Program-made: the position numbers and the translations under genes
Shown: positions 24,113-34,117 of the stretch, in pieces
Numbering within the stretch: position 1 is the stretch's first letter
Layout: each line of letters starts with the position of its first letter
NCBI RefSeq assembly: GCF_013409935.1
Contig: NZ_JACCCO010000001.1
Span: 124,001 to 188,000 of the forward strand
DNA length: 64,000 bases
Direction: 5' to 3'
Source: Streptosporangium sandarakinum
GTDB taxonomy: Bacteria > Actinomycetota > Actinomycetes > Streptosporangiales > Streptosporangiaceae
Notes under the pieces: generated by a model
Told to the model about the DNA's origin: nothing
Seen by the model: the letters and a program-made list of their open reading frames with translations, nothing else
Databases searched by the model: none

Positions 24113-24389
24113 CCCATCCGGTGACGTGCTCTGTTCGGCCCCCTCGGCCGGCGGTGCGGCGCCGCCGCGCGGGACGTGCCCTCCCGGCGCCGGGCGCGGC
24201 GCCGGGGGGACGTCCGGGCAGGTCACCATGGGTGGCGCGGGCCGCGTGGTCGGGGCGGGGCCGATTCAGGCGGAGGGGAACGGGGCAGAAGACCGAGGTG
24301 GTCCCGGGCCGCGGGCGGAACTCCGCGTGTCCGCAGCACGTCGGCGCGGGACGTACGTTGAAGGAGTAGGTGTTCGCCCTGCTCGGCTC

Positions 24390-25394
24390 ATGAAGGGTGT
24401 GATCGCGGTGACGGCCCCGGTTGACAACGACACGCTGGTCCTGACCGACGATGACGACGACTTCAGCGGCGTCTCGGCGGGCGCGACCTCCGACCCGGTC
24501 AAGGACTACCTCAAGCAGATCGGCAAGGTCCCCCTGCTCAACGCCGAGCAGGAGGTGGAGCTGGCCAAGCGCATCGAGGCCGGTCTGTTCGCCGAGGAGC
24601 AGCTCGCCACCGACGGCGACGGCCTGTCCACCGACGTCCGCGCCGAGCTGGAGTGGATCGCCGAGGACGGCCGCCGGGCCAAGAACCACCTGCTGGAGGC
24701 CAACCTCCGCCTGGTGGTCTCGCTGGCCAAGCGCTACACCGGCCGCGGCATGCTGTTCCTGGACCTCATCCAGGAGGGCAACCTCGGCCTGATCCGCGCG
24801 GTGGAGAAGTTCGACTACACCAAGGGTTTCAAGTTCTCCACCTACGCCACCTGGTGGATCAAGCAGGCCGTCACCCGGGCCATGGCCGACCAGGCGCGGA
24901 CCATCCGCATCCCGGTCCACATGGTCGAGGTGATCAACAAGCTGGCCCGCGTGCAGCGGCAGATGACGGCCGACCTGGGCCGCGACCCCACGCCCGAGGA
25001 GCTGGGCCGCGAGCTCGACATGCCGGCGGAGAAGATCGTCGAGGTGCAGAAGTACGGCCGCGAGCCGATCTCCCTGCACAGCCCGCTCGGCACCGAGGGT
25101 GACAGCGAGTTCGGTGACCTCATCGAGGACTCCGAGGCGCCCACCCCGGCCGACGCGGTCAGCTTCACGCTCCTGCAGGAGCAGCTGCACTCGGTGCTCG
25201 ACACGCTGTCGGAGCGCGAGGCGGGCGTGGTGTCCATGCGGTTCGGCCTGACCGACGGCCAGCCCAAGACGCTCGACGAGATCGGCAAGGTCTACGGCGT
25301 GACGCGCGAGCGCATCCGGCAGATCGAGTCCAAGACCATGTCGAAGCTGCGCCACCCGTCGCGGTCGCAGGCCCTGCGCGACTACCTGGTCTGA
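24390..25394 (+). CDS. RNA polymerase sigma factor, group 1/2 sigma-70 (HrdB-like)
   Basis: A 334-residue sigma factor with region 1.2 ([20 protein letters not shown]), region 2 ([60 protein letters not shown]), region 3 and region 4 ([32 protein letters not shown]). All core and promoter-contacting elements are intact. The long N-terminal extension of Streptomyces HrdB is missing; the N-terminus is short and very acidic (TDDDDDFSG). This may be the principal sigma factor of the lineage or a group 2 paralogue. The start is uncertain: GTG at 24408, 10 bp after GAAGGG, is a good alternative. Confidence 0.93.
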   Translation: MKGVIAVTAPVDNDTLVLTDDDDDFSGVSAGATSDPVKDYLKQIGKVPLLNAEQEVELAKRIEAGLFAEEQLATDGDGLSTDVRAELEWIAEDGRRAKNHLLEANLRLVVSLAKRYTGRGMLFLDLIQEGNLGLIRAVEKFDYTKGFKFSTYATWWIKQAVTRAMADQARTIRIPVHMVEVINKLARVQRQMTADLGRDPTPEELGRELDMPAEKIVEVQKYGREPISLHSPLGTEGDSEFGDLIEDSEAPTPADAVSFTLLQEQLHSVLDTLSEREAGVVSMRFGLTDGQPKTLDEIGKVYGVTRERIRQIESKTMSKLRHPSRSQALRDYLV

Positions 25395-25487
25395 CGCGAC
25401 CCCCGGTCCGAAGGGCCCGCGACGCGTCCTCCGCCCGGCCGGTGACCGGGCGGACGGCTCCGGCGGGCCACCCGTCCGGTGGGTCGG

Positions 25488-25859
25488 TCACCCGTCCGGC
25501 GGGTCACCCGTCCGCGGGTCCCCGCCTCCGCCGTGACCGGCCGGTCCGTGCGGGGGCCGGGCACGCGGGCCCGCGTGTATCAGGTGCCGCACCGGGGAGT
25601 TCTCCAGCACGGCGGCGAACGCCTCGATCACCCCCTCGCCCAGCGGGCGGACGGCCTCCACCACGGCCTGCGTGCGGGCGCCGACCTCCTGGAGGATCCC
25701 CTCGACGATCTGCGGCAGGGGCGGCGCCGGCAGGCCGAGCCGCTGCCGGGGCGGGGCTTTCTCTGGTGGCGCCCAGCGCATCGAGTCCTCGCTCATGGCG
25801 AGCCATTCGTCGACGACTCCGTCGATGGCGTCGAGCACATGGTCGGGATCGCTTGCCAT
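25488..25859 (-). CDS. Small hypothetical protein
   Basis: A 123-residue protein starting MASDPDHVLDAIDGVVDEWL. The N-terminal 30 residues look like an amphipathic helix ending in MSEDSMRW. The centre has PLPQIVEGILQEVGARTQAV with helical character, and the tail is Gly/Pro/Arg-rich. It has no membrane segment and no recognised domain. A G-rich site lies before the ATG. The larger antisense frame that includes it continues through the permease gene and is not real beyond 25859. The 3' end overlaps the repeat-rich tail region after the sigma gene. Confidence 0.6.
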   Translation of the reverse strand: MASDPDHVLDAIDGVVDEWLAMSEDSMRWAPPEKAPPRQRLGLPAPPLPQIVEGILQEVGARTQAVVEAVRPLGEGVIEAFAAVLENSPVRHLIHAGPRARPPHGPAGHGGGGDPRTGDPPDG

Positions 25860-26042
25860 AGCGGCCCCCCCGGGTGGCTTATGTCCTATAACACGACGGT
25901 ACCCCGCCGGGTCCGGCCAGGCCACGGTCAGCCCCGCCCGGTTCCGCCGGGCAGGCTCGCATATCCGCAGGTGAAAGAGGGTAAAAGGGGGCCGGGCAGG
26001 CGGCGGTGCTCCGCCGCGGGCGTCGCGCGGGGGAGATGGGTC

Positions 26043-27479
26043 GTGGCCGGACTGCGGACGGGAAAAGGCGTGCTGCGCCGCAAACCCTTCGAACAGATCG
26101 AAGAGACCGGGGGCGGTGAGACCGGGCAGCTCACCCGCGTACTGGGCGTGTGGCAGCTCACCGCGATCGGGGTGGGCGGCATCATCGGCGCGGGCATCTT
26201 CACGCTCGCGGGCGCGGTGGCCAACGGCAAGGCCGGCCCCGCCGTCGTACTGTCGTTCCTGGTCGCCGGGATCGCGAGCGCGGCGGCGGCGTTCTCCTAC
26301 GCCGAGTTCGCCGGGCTCATCCCGAAGGCGGGGTCGGCCTACACCTACGGCTACGCGGTGCTCGGCGAGCTGCCGGGCTGGTTCATCGGCTGGGACCTGC
26401 TGCTGGAGTACACCGCGATCGTCTCGGTGGTCGCCATCGGCATCTCCGGCTACTTCTCCTTCCTGCTGGGCAGCCTCGGCGTCGATCTCCCGGCGTGGAT
26501 GCTGGGCGCGCCGGGGACGGGCGACGGGCACCGGATGGACCTGTTCGCCGCGCTGCTGTGCCTGCTGATCGCCTGGCTGCTGAACCTCGGGATGCGCAAC
26601 GCGGCCCGGTTCGAGATGGCCGTCGTCGGGCTGAAGGTCGTCGTGGTGATCGTGGTCATCGTGGTCGGCGCCTTCCACATCAGGTCCTCGAACTACGTCC
26701 CCTTCTTCCCCTACGGCGTGGGAGGCGTGTTCGCGGGCGCGGCCACGGTGTTCTTCGCGGTGTTCGGCTACGACGCGATGAGCACCGCGGCGGAGGAGTC
26801 CAAGGACGCCACGCGGCACATGCCGAGGGCGATCCTGTACTCGCTCGCCATCGCCATGACGCTGTACGTGCTGGCCTGCCTGGTGCTGACCGGCATGCAG
26901 AAGTACACCGAGATCGACCGGGTCAGCGGCTTCTCCACGGCGTTCAAGTCGGTGGGCCTGACCTGGCTGGCGGACGTGATCGCGGTCGGGGCGATCATCG
27001 GCATCCTCACCGTGATGTTCACGTTCATGCTCGGGGTGACCCGGGTGTGGTTCTCGATGAGCCGCGACGGGCTGCTGCCGAAGTGGTTCGCCAAGACCCA
27101 CCCGGTACGGCACGTGCCGACCCGGGTGACCTGGATCGTCGGCGTCGTCTCGGCGCTCATCGCCGGATTCCTGCCCATCGTGGAGGCGGCGGAGCTGACC
27201 AACATCGGCATCCTGCTGGCGTTCGTGGTGGTGTGCGCGGCGGTGATCGTGCTGCGCTACCGGCGGCCCGACCTGCCGCGGACCTTCCGCACCCCGGGCA
27301 TGCCGTTCGTCCCGGCCGTCGGCATCGCCTTCTCGCTCTGGCTGATCACCTTCCTGGCGTGGCAGACCTGGGTGCGGTTCGTGGTGTGGTTCCTGATCGG
27401 CCTGGTGGTGTACTTCGCCTACTCCTACCGGCACTCGGAGCTGGCCGGGGCCGAGGCCGGGGAGCGTGCGCCGGAATAA
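26043..27479 (+). CDS. APC-superfamily amino-acid permease (cationic amino-acid transporter-like)
   Basis: A 478-residue membrane protein with about 12-13 hydrophobic segments. The first unwound helix motif [15 protein letters not shown] is typical of APC transporters. It is followed by [36 protein letters not shown] (helix 6 region) and [20 protein letters not shown]. These blocks are those of the CAT/YfnA-type permeases that import amino acids. I chose GTG 26043, which has GGGGGAG upstream. The frame is open further upstream, but that sequence does not look like protein. Confidence 0.92.
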   Translation: MAGLRTGKGVLRRKPFEQIEETGGGETGQLTRVLGVWQLTAIGVGGIIGAGIFTLAGAVANGKAGPAVVLSFLVAGIASAAAAFSYAEFAGLIPKAGSAYTYGYAVLGELPGWFIGWDLLLEYTAIVSVVAIGISGYFSFLLGSLGVDLPAWMLGAPGTGDGHRMDLFAALLCLLIAWLLNLGMRNAARFEMAVVGLKVVVVIVVIVVGAFHIRSSNYVPFFPYGVGGVFAGAATVFFAVFGYDAMSTAAEESKDATRHMPRAILYSLAIAMTLYVLACLVLTGMQKYTEIDRVSGFSTAFKSVGLTWLADVIAVGAIIGILTVMFTFMLGVTRVWFSMSRDGLLPKWFAKTHPVRHVPTRVTWIVGVVSALIAGFLPIVEAAELTNIGILLAFVVVCAAVIVLRYRRPDLPRTFRTPGMPFVPAVGIAFSLWLITFLAWQTWVRFVVWFLIGLVVYFAYSYRHSELAGAEAGERAPE

Positions 27480-27508
27480 ACGCGGGCCGGGGCGGGTTCG
27501 CCGCAGAC

Positions 27509-28573
27509 ATGGCTCACGATGACATCCCCGGTGACATCCGCGGCGTGGCGCGCGGCTCCGCCGAGGTCCCGCTGTCCATCCTCGACCTCGCCCCCGTCGG
27601 CAGGGGCTTCACCGCCACGCAGGCGCTGGCGGGGAGCACCGAGCTGGCCAGGCGCGCCGAGGAGTGGGGTTACCACCGCATCTGGGTGGCCGAGCACCAC
27701 GGGATGCCATCGGTGGCCAGCTCCTCCCCCGCCGTACTGATCGCCCACCTGGCCGCGGCGACCCGCACGATCAGGCTGGGCTCCGGCGGCGTGATGCTGC
27801 CCAACCACGCGCCGCTGATCATCGCCGAGCAGTTCGGCACCCTGCACGCCCTGCACCCCGGCCGCATCGACCTCGGCCTCGGCCGCGCCCCGGGCACCGA
27901 CCCCGCCACCGCGCGGGCGCTGCGCCGTGGCGACCTGGGCGCCGACGACTTCCCCGAGCAGCTCGCCGAGCTGACCGGCTTCCTCGACGCCTCCTTCCCC
28001 GCCGACAATCCCCTGCACCGGCTCTCGGCCGTCCCCCGCTCGCCGGAGTCCGGCCGCCCGCCGGTCTGGCTGCTCGGATCCAGCGGCTTCAGCGCCCAGC
28101 TCGCCGGCCTGCTGGGGCTGCCGTTCGCGTTCGCCCACCACTTCAGCTCCGCCAACACCATCCCCGCGCTGGAGCTGTACCGGTCGACGTTCCGGCCGTC
28201 GGAGGCGCTGGACCGGCCGTACGCGATGATCGGCGTCGCGGCCGTGGCGGCCGGGTCCGCCGAGGAGGCGCTGCGCCTGGCCCGGCCGGGCGCGCTGGCC
28301 ATGCTCCGCCTGCGCCGCGGCGCCCCGGAGCCGATCCCCACGCCCGAGGAGGCCGAGACCTACCCCTACTCCGCGGCCGAGGCGGCCTTCGTCCACGACC
28401 ACCTGTCGAACGTGGTGCTGGGCGACGCCGCCGCGGTGCGCACGGGGCTGGAGGAGCTGCGCAAGCGCACCGAGGCCGACGAGCTGATGATCACCTCGCA
28501 GGTCGCCGACCCCGAGGCGCGGATCCGCTCCTACGGCCTGATCGCCGAGGCGTACGGCCTGCCCGGCGCCTGA
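27509..28573 (+). CDS. LLM-class flavin-dependent oxidoreductase
   Basis: A 354-residue luciferase-like protein. It shows [39 protein letters not shown] (the typical AEHH motif), [20 protein letters not shown] and [14 protein letters not shown]. This is the MsnO8/YhbW-like group that uses FMN or F420. The chemistry is flavin-dependent oxidation of an unknown substrate. It begins 29 bp after the permease stop, so co-transcription is likely. It converges with the P450 gene, with only 7 bp between their stops. Confidence 0.92.
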   Translation: MAHDDIPGDIRGVARGSAEVPLSILDLAPVGRGFTATQALAGSTELARRAEEWGYHRIWVAEHHGMPSVASSSPAVLIAHLAAATRTIRLGSGGVMLPNHAPLIIAEQFGTLHALHPGRIDLGLGRAPGTDPATARALRRGDLGADDFPEQLAELTGFLDASFPADNPLHRLSAVPRSPESGRPPVWLLGSSGFSAQLAGLLGLPFAFAHHFSSANTIPALELYRSTFRPSEALDRPYAMIGVAAVAAGSAEEALRLARPGALAMLRLRRGAPEPIPTPEEAETYPYSAAEAAFVHDHLSNVVLGDAAAVRTGLEELRKRTEADELMITSQVADPEARIRSYGLIAEAYGLPGA

Positions 28574-28580
28574 CCTCGCG

Positions 28581-29816
28581 TCAGGGCACGCAGCCGTCGA
28601 AGGCGACGGGCAGGTGGCGGGGGCCGCGCAGCACCGGGTTGCGCCGGTAGGGCGGCGGATCCTCCACCAGCCGGGGTTCGACGAGCCGGCGGGCGAGCTC
28701 GGTGAGCGCGACCTGCGCCTCCAGCCGGGCCAGCGGCGCGCCGAAGCAGTAGTGGATACCGCCGCCGAACCCGAGGTGCTCGTTGCCGGTCCGGCCGGGA
28801 TCGAACCGGTCGGGGTCGGGGAAGCGCCGGGGGTCCCGGTTGCCGGAGGCCAGGACCAGCCAGACGGGCGCGCCCCGGGGGATGGTGACGCCGCCGACGT
28901 CGATGTCGGCCAGCGCGGTGCGCTGCGGCAGGAGCTGCACCGGCGGCTCGTAGCGCAGCAGCTCCTCCACCAGCGGCACGGCCAGGCCGGGCTCCTCCCG
29001 CAGCCGTCGCAGGGCGTCGGGGTGGCGCAGCAGGGTCAGCATGCCGTTGGTGATGAGGTTCACCGTGGTCTCGTGGCCGGCGATGAGCAGCAGGACCGCG
29101 GTGACGACCAGTTCCAGCGGTGACATGCGTTCCCGGTCGCCGTGCCCGGCGGCCAGCGCGGACAGCATGTCGCCGCCGGGCGCGCGGCGGCGGTCCTCGA
29201 TCAGCCCGGCCAGGTAGCGGCCCAGCTCCATGCGGGCCCGCTGGGCGGCGCGGAGCCGTTCGGCCGGGCCCTCCCCCTCCTCGCCGGGGTCGAGCCCCGC
29301 GACGATCGCCTCGGCCCAGACGTGGAAGCGCCCCTCGTCCTCGTGCGGCACCCCGAGGAGATTGCAGATCACCATCACCGGGAAGGGGTAGGCGAAGTCC
29401 TCGACGATGTCGGCCTGCTCCCGGTCGCGCAGGCCGTCGATCAGGCCGGAGACCATCCGGGCGAGGTCGCCGCGCATGTCGCTGACCCGCCGCAGGCTGT
29501 CCGGCGGCCCGAACGGCCGGGTCGCCAGCCGGCGCAGCCGGTCGTGCTCGGGCGGGTCGAGCCGCAGGAAGCTGGGCGGCAGCCCCTGCTCCTCCTCCAG
29601 GATGTCCTCCTCACCGGCGGTGGGCACCCGGTTGCGGGGGTCGGAGCTGAGGCGCGGGTCGTGCAGCAGCCCGGCGATCTCCCAGTACGTGCTCACCGCG
29701 TACACGCCGTCCTCCTGCCGCGCCACCGGCGTCCTGCGCAGCTCGGCGTACAGCGGGTAGGGGTCGGCGCGGGCGGCGTAGTCGGTGATCCGCCGCAGCA
29801 GGGTGGCGGAGGTCAT
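28581..29816 (-). CDS. Cytochrome P450
   Basis: A 411-residue soluble bacterial P450. The I-helix oxygen-binding motif LLIAGHETTVNLI, the ExxR motif in EELLRYEPPVQ and the heme loop GFGGGIHYCFGAPLARLE with axial Cys are all intact. N-terminal DPYPLYAELR is typical of actinomycete biosynthetic or degradative P450s. It is the last of three minus-strand genes, 21 bp after the ferredoxin reductase, so the operon encodes its own redox chain. Substrate unknown. Confidence 0.96.
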   Translation of the reverse strand: MTSATLLRRITDYAARADPYPLYAELRRTPVARQEDGVYAVSTYWEIAGLLHDPRLSSDPRNRVPTAGEEDILEEEQGLPPSFLRLDPPEHDRLRRLATRPFGPPDSLRRVSDMRGDLARMVSGLIDGLRDREQADIVEDFAYPFPVMVICNLLGVPHEDEGRFHVWAEAIVAGLDPGEEGEGPAERLRAAQRARMELGRYLAGLIEDRRRAPGGDMLSALAAGHGDRERMSPLELVVTAVLLLIAGHETTVNLITNGMLTLLRHPDALRRLREEPGLAVPLVEELLRYEPPVQLLPQRTALADIDVGGVTIPRGAPVWLVLASGNRDPRRFPDPDRFDPGRTGNEHLGFGGGIHYCFGAPLARLEAQVALTELARRLVEPRLVEDPPPYRRNPVLRGPRHLPVAFDGCVP

Positions 29817-29837
29817 GGCGGGCTCCTCGTGCGGTTC

Positions 29838-31235
29838 TCAGACGCGGGCCGGGACGAACGTGACGCGCCGCTCGCTGGGCGCGTAGCCGCTCAGGGTGAC
29901 GGTGGGGCCGTGGGTGGGCAGGGCGGGGTCGGGGAACTCCGCCGGGATCGGCCGCGGCCCTCCGGGGGCGCGGTCCACCTGGGCGAAGTCCGGCGGGAAG
30001 GGCGCGGCCGACTCGATGAGCCGGCCGTAGAACGGCAGCCACCTGCCGTGGTCGAAGGTGACGGCGGCGATGACGCGCCCCTGGTGGCCGTAGACGGCGG
30101 CGAACCGGCGCTCGGTCAGGGATCCCTGGACGACGGCCAGCTCGCGGCCCATGGGCGGGACGCCGACGGACTTGATGTTGACGCCGAACTGGGCGGACCA
30201 GAAGGCCGGCAGCCACAGGTGCGGGCGGCGTTCCGGGCCGGGGCTGACCATGTTGTGCGCGGCGACCTCGGCCTGGGCGACCGCGTTGCCCCAGTGCTCC
30301 AGTGACAGGAACTGGTAGCCGAACAGCGGGTGCGGGGACCGGGCGACGTCCCCGGCGACGAAGACGTCGTCGGTGACGATGCCGTGCACGTCGAAGGCCC
30401 GGCATCCGGCGTCGCAGGCGATCCCCCGCGGCCCGGCGGCCAGCCCGGACCCGGCGAGCCACTCGGTGTTGCGCACCGCGCCCAGCGCGACGACGGCCAC
30501 GTCCGCCTCCAGGACGGTGCCGTCGGACAGGTGGGCGCACCGCAGCCGCCCGGCCTGGTCGCCCTCCAGCGCGGTGACCGTGATACCGCAGCGCAGGTCC
30601 ACGCCGTGCGCGCGGTGCAGCTCGGCCGCCACCGCGCCGACGACGCCGCCCAGCGCCCCGACGAGGGGGGCGGGGCCGCGCTCGGCGACCGTGACGTCGA
30701 TCCCCCGCTCCCGGCAGGCCGAGGCGATCTCCGATCCGGTGAACCCGGCGCCGATGACGAGCACCCGGCGGGGCCGCGCGTCCAGCCGCCGGGCCAGCCG
30801 GGCCGCCTCGCCGGCGGTGCGCAGGGTGAGGACGCCGTCCAGGGTGGCCTCGGTCTCCTTGATCCACGGGCGGGCGCGGGTGCCGGTCGCGATCAGCAGG
30901 CGGTCGTAGCGCACCTCCTCCCCGCCGGCCAGGCGCACCCGCCGCCCGGCGAGGTCCAGCCCGGTGGCGGCCGTCCCGAGCAGCCAGCGCGCCTCCAGCG
31001 CGCGGCGCCGGGGCAGCAGGGTGTCGCCGGCGCCGGTACGGCCCAGCAGGACCTGCTTGGACAACGGCGGCCGGTCGTAGGGCTCGTGCGGCTCGTCGCC
31101 GATCATGGTCAGCGTCCCCGCGAAGCCCTCCTCGCGGAGCGTCTCGGCGGCCCGCAGGCCCGCCAGGGACGCGCCGACCACGACGGCGTGGCCGCGCCGC
31201 CGGAACTCCTCGGCCGATCCGTCAGCCGCGGGCAC
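29838..31235 (-). CDS. FAD-dependent ferredoxin reductase for the P450
   Basis: A 465-residue pyridine nucleotide-disulphide oxidoreductase of the rubredoxin/putidaredoxin reductase type. The N-terminal FAD motif is AVVVGASLAGLRAAETLREE, followed by EPHEPYDRPPLSKQVLLG and LLIATGTRARPW. A second dinucleotide motif, VLVIGAGFTGSEIASACRER, binds NAD(P)H. VFVAGDVARSPHP and HWGNAVAQAEVAAHNM are typical of the C-terminal part. It passes electrons from NAD(P)H to the adjacent ferredoxin. Its start overlaps the ferredoxin gene by 14 bp. Confidence 0.95.
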   Translation of the reverse strand: MPAADGSAEEFRRRGHAVVVGASLAGLRAAETLREEGFAGTLTMIGDEPHEPYDRPPLSKQVLLGRTGAGDTLLPRRRALEARWLLGTAATGLDLAGRRVRLAGGEEVRYDRLLIATGTRARPWIKETEATLDGVLTLRTAGEAARLARRLDARPRRVLVIGAGFTGSEIASACRERGIDVTVAERGPAPLVGALGGVVGAVAAELHRAHGVDLRCGITVTALEGDQAGRLRCAHLSDGTVLEADVAVVALGAVRNTEWLAGSGLAAGPRGIACDAGCRAFDVHGIVTDDVFVAGDVARSPHPLFGYQFLSLEHWGNAVAQAEVAAHNMVSPGPERRPHLWLPAFWSAQFGVNIKSVGVPPMGRELAVVQGSLTERRFAAVYGHQGRVIAAVTFDHGRWLPFYGRLIESAAPFPPDFAQVDRAPGGPRPIPAEFPDPALPTHGPTVTLSGYAPSERRVTFVPARV

Positions 31236-31473
31236 CGGTCCCCGCCTCCTCCGGTACGGCCGGTCCGCCGGGCCACTCGACGAGGATCGCCTGGACCGGG
31301 CAGGACGCGGCGGCCCGCATGACCTGCTCGCGCCGCTCGTCCCCGGGGCAGGGCTCGTACATCAGCGCCTCCTCGCCGTGCATGGCGAAGACGTCGGGTG
31401 CCTGGAAGGCGCACTGCGCGTACGCCTCGCACCGGTTGAGGTCCACGACGATCCTCACGTGAGCTGCCCCCAT
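31222..31473 (-). CDS. P450-linked ferredoxin with Y-type cluster motif
   Basis: An 83-residue ferredoxin. The cluster motif is CEAYAQC followed 36 residues later by SCPVQAI: three cysteines, with Tyr at the position that holds the fourth ligand in [4Fe-4S] proteins. This variant (CxxYxxC) occurs among actinobacterial P450 ferredoxins and should bind a [3Fe-4S] cluster. The acidic segment after it is typical of reductase docking. The in-frame GTG seven codons in (MRIVVDLNRC) could be the true start. First gene of the ferredoxin-reductase-P450 operon. Confidence 0.93.
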   Translation of the reverse strand: MGAAHVRIVVDLNRCEAYAQCAFQAPDVFAMHGEEALMYEPCPGDERREQVMRAAASCPVQAILVEWPGGPAVPEEAGTGARG

Positions 31474-31566
31474 TCGGCGGGTGCGGCGTCGGACGCTGCC
31501 AGCCTAGGGAGCCGGCCTGGGGAAACATCATCCGGAAATCGGGGTGTTGCGGCTTTTGGCGGGGTC

Positions 31567-31690
31567 TTTGCCACCGCCCTCCCGAACGGCCGGGGCCTTT
31601 GCCGCCGCCCTCCCGAACGGTGGGGATCTTCCCCGCCGTCCTCCCGAAGGGCGGGGATCGTCCCCGCCGTCCCCCCGAGCGGCGGGGACC
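31567..31690. repeat. Four tandem 31-bp repeats
   Basis: Units start at 31567, 31598, 31629 and 31660. Each has the pattern TTTGCC-CCGCCCTCCCGAA followed by CGGCGGGGATC, and a fifth degenerate unit follows. Adjacent units pair at their junctions (for example GGCGGGGA with TCCCCGCC around 31650-31668). They lie in the 329-bp gap between the ferredoxin (minus) and phospholipase D (plus) starts. No spacers are present, so this is not CRISPR. Confidence 0.75.
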
Positions 31691-31802
31691 ACCCGCGCCG
31701 CCTCCCCTCCCGCCCCGGCGGCGTGCCCGCGCCCGGTCCCCGGAAGGTCCGCCGTGCCAACCAGCGGGTGAAACCAGGTCAAAGGCGGGTAGAGCATCCG
31801 CG

Positions 31803-33404
31803 ATGAAGGTAAACGACTGGCTCCTCACCCCCGAGGAACGGGGAAACCCGGCGTCGTCCGTCGACGGCCGGCACGACCCCGGCGTCGCCTGGTCGGGCGG
31901 CAACGCGGTCCGGCCCATCCCGCACGGCGCGCCGTACTTCGCCGAACTGCTCGCCCGGGTCCGCGACCTGCGCGCCGGGGACCTGCTGCTGTTCACCGAC
32001 TGGCGGGGCGACCCCACCGAGCGGCTGGACGGCCCGGGCACGGAGGTCGCCCGGGTCTTCGGGGAGGCCGCCCGGCGCGGCGTCGTGGTCAAGGGACTGC
32101 TGTGGCGCTCGCACTGGGACGGACTCCGCTTCAGCGAGGCCGAGAACCGCCACCTGGGCGACGAGATCGAGGCCGCCGGCGGCGAGTGCCTGCGCGACAT
32201 GCGCGTCCCGCCCGGCGGCTCCCACCACCAGAAGCTCGTGGTGCTGCGGCACCGGGACCGGCCCGAACGCGACATCGCCTTCGTCGGCGGGATCGATCTG
32301 TGCTGGAGCCGCCGCGACGACGCCTCGCACGCCGGCGACCCGCAGGCCGCGCCCATGGCCGGGGTGTACGGCGAGCGCCCGCCCTGGCACGACGTGCAGG
32401 CGGCGATCCAGGGCCCGGCCGTGGGCGACGTCGAGGCCGTCTTCCGGGAACGCTGGGAGGACCCCAGCCCGCTGACCCGCAATCCCGTGCACCGCCTGGC
32501 CGACCTGCTGCGCCGCGAGGACACCCGCCCCGACCCGCTGCCGCCGCAGTTCCCCGACCCGCCCGCCCGCGGGCCGCACGCCGTACAGCTCCTGCGGACC
32601 TACGCCCACCGGCTGACCCGCTACCCGTTCGCGCCGCGGGGCGAGCGGAGCGTCGCCCGCGGCTACCTCAAGGCCCTGCGCCGCGCCCGCGCCCTGGTCT
32701 ACATCGAGGACCAGTACCTGTGGTCGCCGCAGATCGCCGAGTCCTTCGCCGACACGCTGCGGGCCAACCCCGACCTGCTGATGATCAGCGTCCTGCCGCT
32801 GCACCCCGACGAGGGCGGCGCGCTGGGCGGTGTCCCCCAGGTGCTGGGCCGCAACCAGGCGCTGTCGGTGCTCCAGGAGGCCGGCGGCGACCGCTTCGCG
32901 GTGTACGGGCTGGAGAACGGGCACGGCACCCCGGTCTACGTCCACGCCAAGGTCTGCGTCATCGACGACGTGTGGGCGACCATCGGCTCCGACAACTTCA
33001 ACCGCCGCTCCTGGACCTACGACTCCGAGCTGACCTGCGCGGTGCTCGACGAGACCCCGGACGGCCGGGCGCCGCTGGACCCCGGCGGTCACGGCGACGG
33101 CGCCCGCCGGTTCCCCCGCGACCTGCGGCTCACCCTCGCCCGGGAGCACCTCGACCGGCGGGAGGACGACGACGGCGACCTGCTGGACCCGCGGTCCTTC
33201 TTCGACGCGTTCGCCGCCTGCGCCGCCCGCCTCGACCGCTGGCACGAGGAGGGGCGGCGCGGACCCCGGCCGCCCGGCCGGCTGCGCGCCTACCGGTCGC
33301 CGCGGCTGTCCCGGTGGGCCGCCCTGTGGGCCGACCCGCTCTACCGGATCGTGCACGACCCCGACGGGCGACCGCGCGCCCTGCGCCGCGCCGGCTCCTA
33401 CTGA
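31803..33404 (+). CDS. Phospholipase D-family protein
   Basis: A 533-residue protein starting MKVNDWLLTPEERGNPASSV with two HKD-type half-sites: HHQKLVVLRHRD near residue 142 and VYVHAKVCVIDDVWATIGSD followed by NFNRRS near residue 380. YIEDQYLWSPQI precedes the second site as in classic PLDs. The enzyme should hydrolyse or transfer phosphodiester head groups. No signal peptide is evident, so it is probably cytoplasmic. There is only a weak ribosome-binding site. A fragment of an endonuclease/exonuclease/phosphatase gene follows. Confidence 0.93.
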   Translation: MKVNDWLLTPEERGNPASSVDGRHDPGVAWSGGNAVRPIPHGAPYFAELLARVRDLRAGDLLLFTDWRGDPTERLDGPGTEVARVFGEAARRGVVVKGLLWRSHWDGLRFSEAENRHLGDEIEAAGGECLRDMRVPPGGSHHQKLVVLRHRDRPERDIAFVGGIDLCWSRRDDASHAGDPQAAPMAGVYGERPPWHDVQAAIQGPAVGDVEAVFRERWEDPSPLTRNPVHRLADLLRREDTRPDPLPPQFPDPPARGPHAVQLLRTYAHRLTRYPFAPRGERSVARGYLKALRRARALVYIEDQYLWSPQIAESFADTLRANPDLLMISVLPLHPDEGGALGGVPQVLGRNQALSVLQEAGGDRFAVYGLENGHGTPVYVHAKVCVIDDVWATIGSDNFNRRSWTYDSELTCAVLDETPDGRAPLDPGGHGDGARRFPRDLRLTLAREHLDRREDDDGDLLDPRSFFDAFAACAARLDRWHEEGRRGPRPPGRLRAYRSPRLSRWAALWADPLYRIVHDPDGRPRALRRAGSY

Positions 33405-33471
33405 CCGGCGAAAACCCGCTCCCACCGGCCGGGAAGCCCCCGACCGGAAAGGCCCCCGGCCGGAAAGGCCC

Positions 33472-34029
33472 CTCACCCCCGCCGCGCGCGGCCGCCTGGA
33501 CGGGGCGGGTCTGCGGGGGCTCATGCCGTACGTCGTGGACCGCTCCCGCCCGGGGGTGTCCGGGTCGGGCATCTACCCCCGCCATCCGCTCGCCGAGGCG
33601 CCGATGATCGAACTGGGCGGCTTCCGCCAGTCGCGGGCCGTCGTCGCGCTGCCGGGCGGCCGGGAGGTCGAGGTCGTCTCGGTGCACCCGTGCGCGCCCC
33701 GGCACACCGGCGAGGTGCCCTGCTGGGGCGCGGGCCTGGCGGCACTGCCCCGGGCGGGCGGCCGGCCGCGGGTGCTGGCCGGCGACTTCAACGCCACCCT
33801 CGACCACCCGCCGGTGCGGGAGCTGCTGGCGGGCGGCTACCGCGACGCGGCCGACGCCGCCGGGCGGGGGCTGACGCCGACCTGGCCGCGGCTGGGGTGG
33901 ACGTCCCTGCCCGGCGTGACGATCGACCACGTGCTCGCCGACCGGCGGATGCCGGTGAGCGCGTTCGGCGTGCACTCCCTGCCCGGCAGCGACCACCGCC
34001 CGGTCTTCGCCGAGCTCGGCCTGCCCTGA
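33472..34029 (+). pseudogene. Endonuclease/exonuclease/phosphatase family, N-terminus missing
   Basis: The frame enters at LTPAARGRLDGAGLRGLMPY and continues through SGSGIYPRHPLAEAP, VVSVHPCAPRHTGEVPCW, VLAGDFNATLDHPPV, GVTIDHVLADRR and GSDHRPVFAELGLP to a stop at 34029. The motifs GDFNAT, IDHVL and SDHRPV are the central and C-terminal catalytic blocks of the family. The N-terminal Asn/Glu block is not found upstream in any frame before the phospholipase stop. The first in-frame ATG is 33523. I read it as a 5'-truncated gene. Confidence 0.65.
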
Positions 34030-34117
34030 CCGCTCCGTTCCGGGTGACCGCCCGGCCGCGGCGGGCCGGGCCGGTTCACCGCTCGTCCCGGCCGGCCGCC
34101 GACGGGACCGCCCCGGC

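Noticed and set aside
22448-27434. Long antisense and frame-shifted open frames over the MBL, methyltransferase, sigma and permease genes
   Set aside because: They have low-complexity composition and no motifs; the plus/minus genes reported have clear family motifs. Only the last 123 codons of the frame ending at 25488 look real.
31567-31721. CRISPR array
   Set aside because: The 31-bp units are directly adjacent with no unique spacers, and no cas genes are present.
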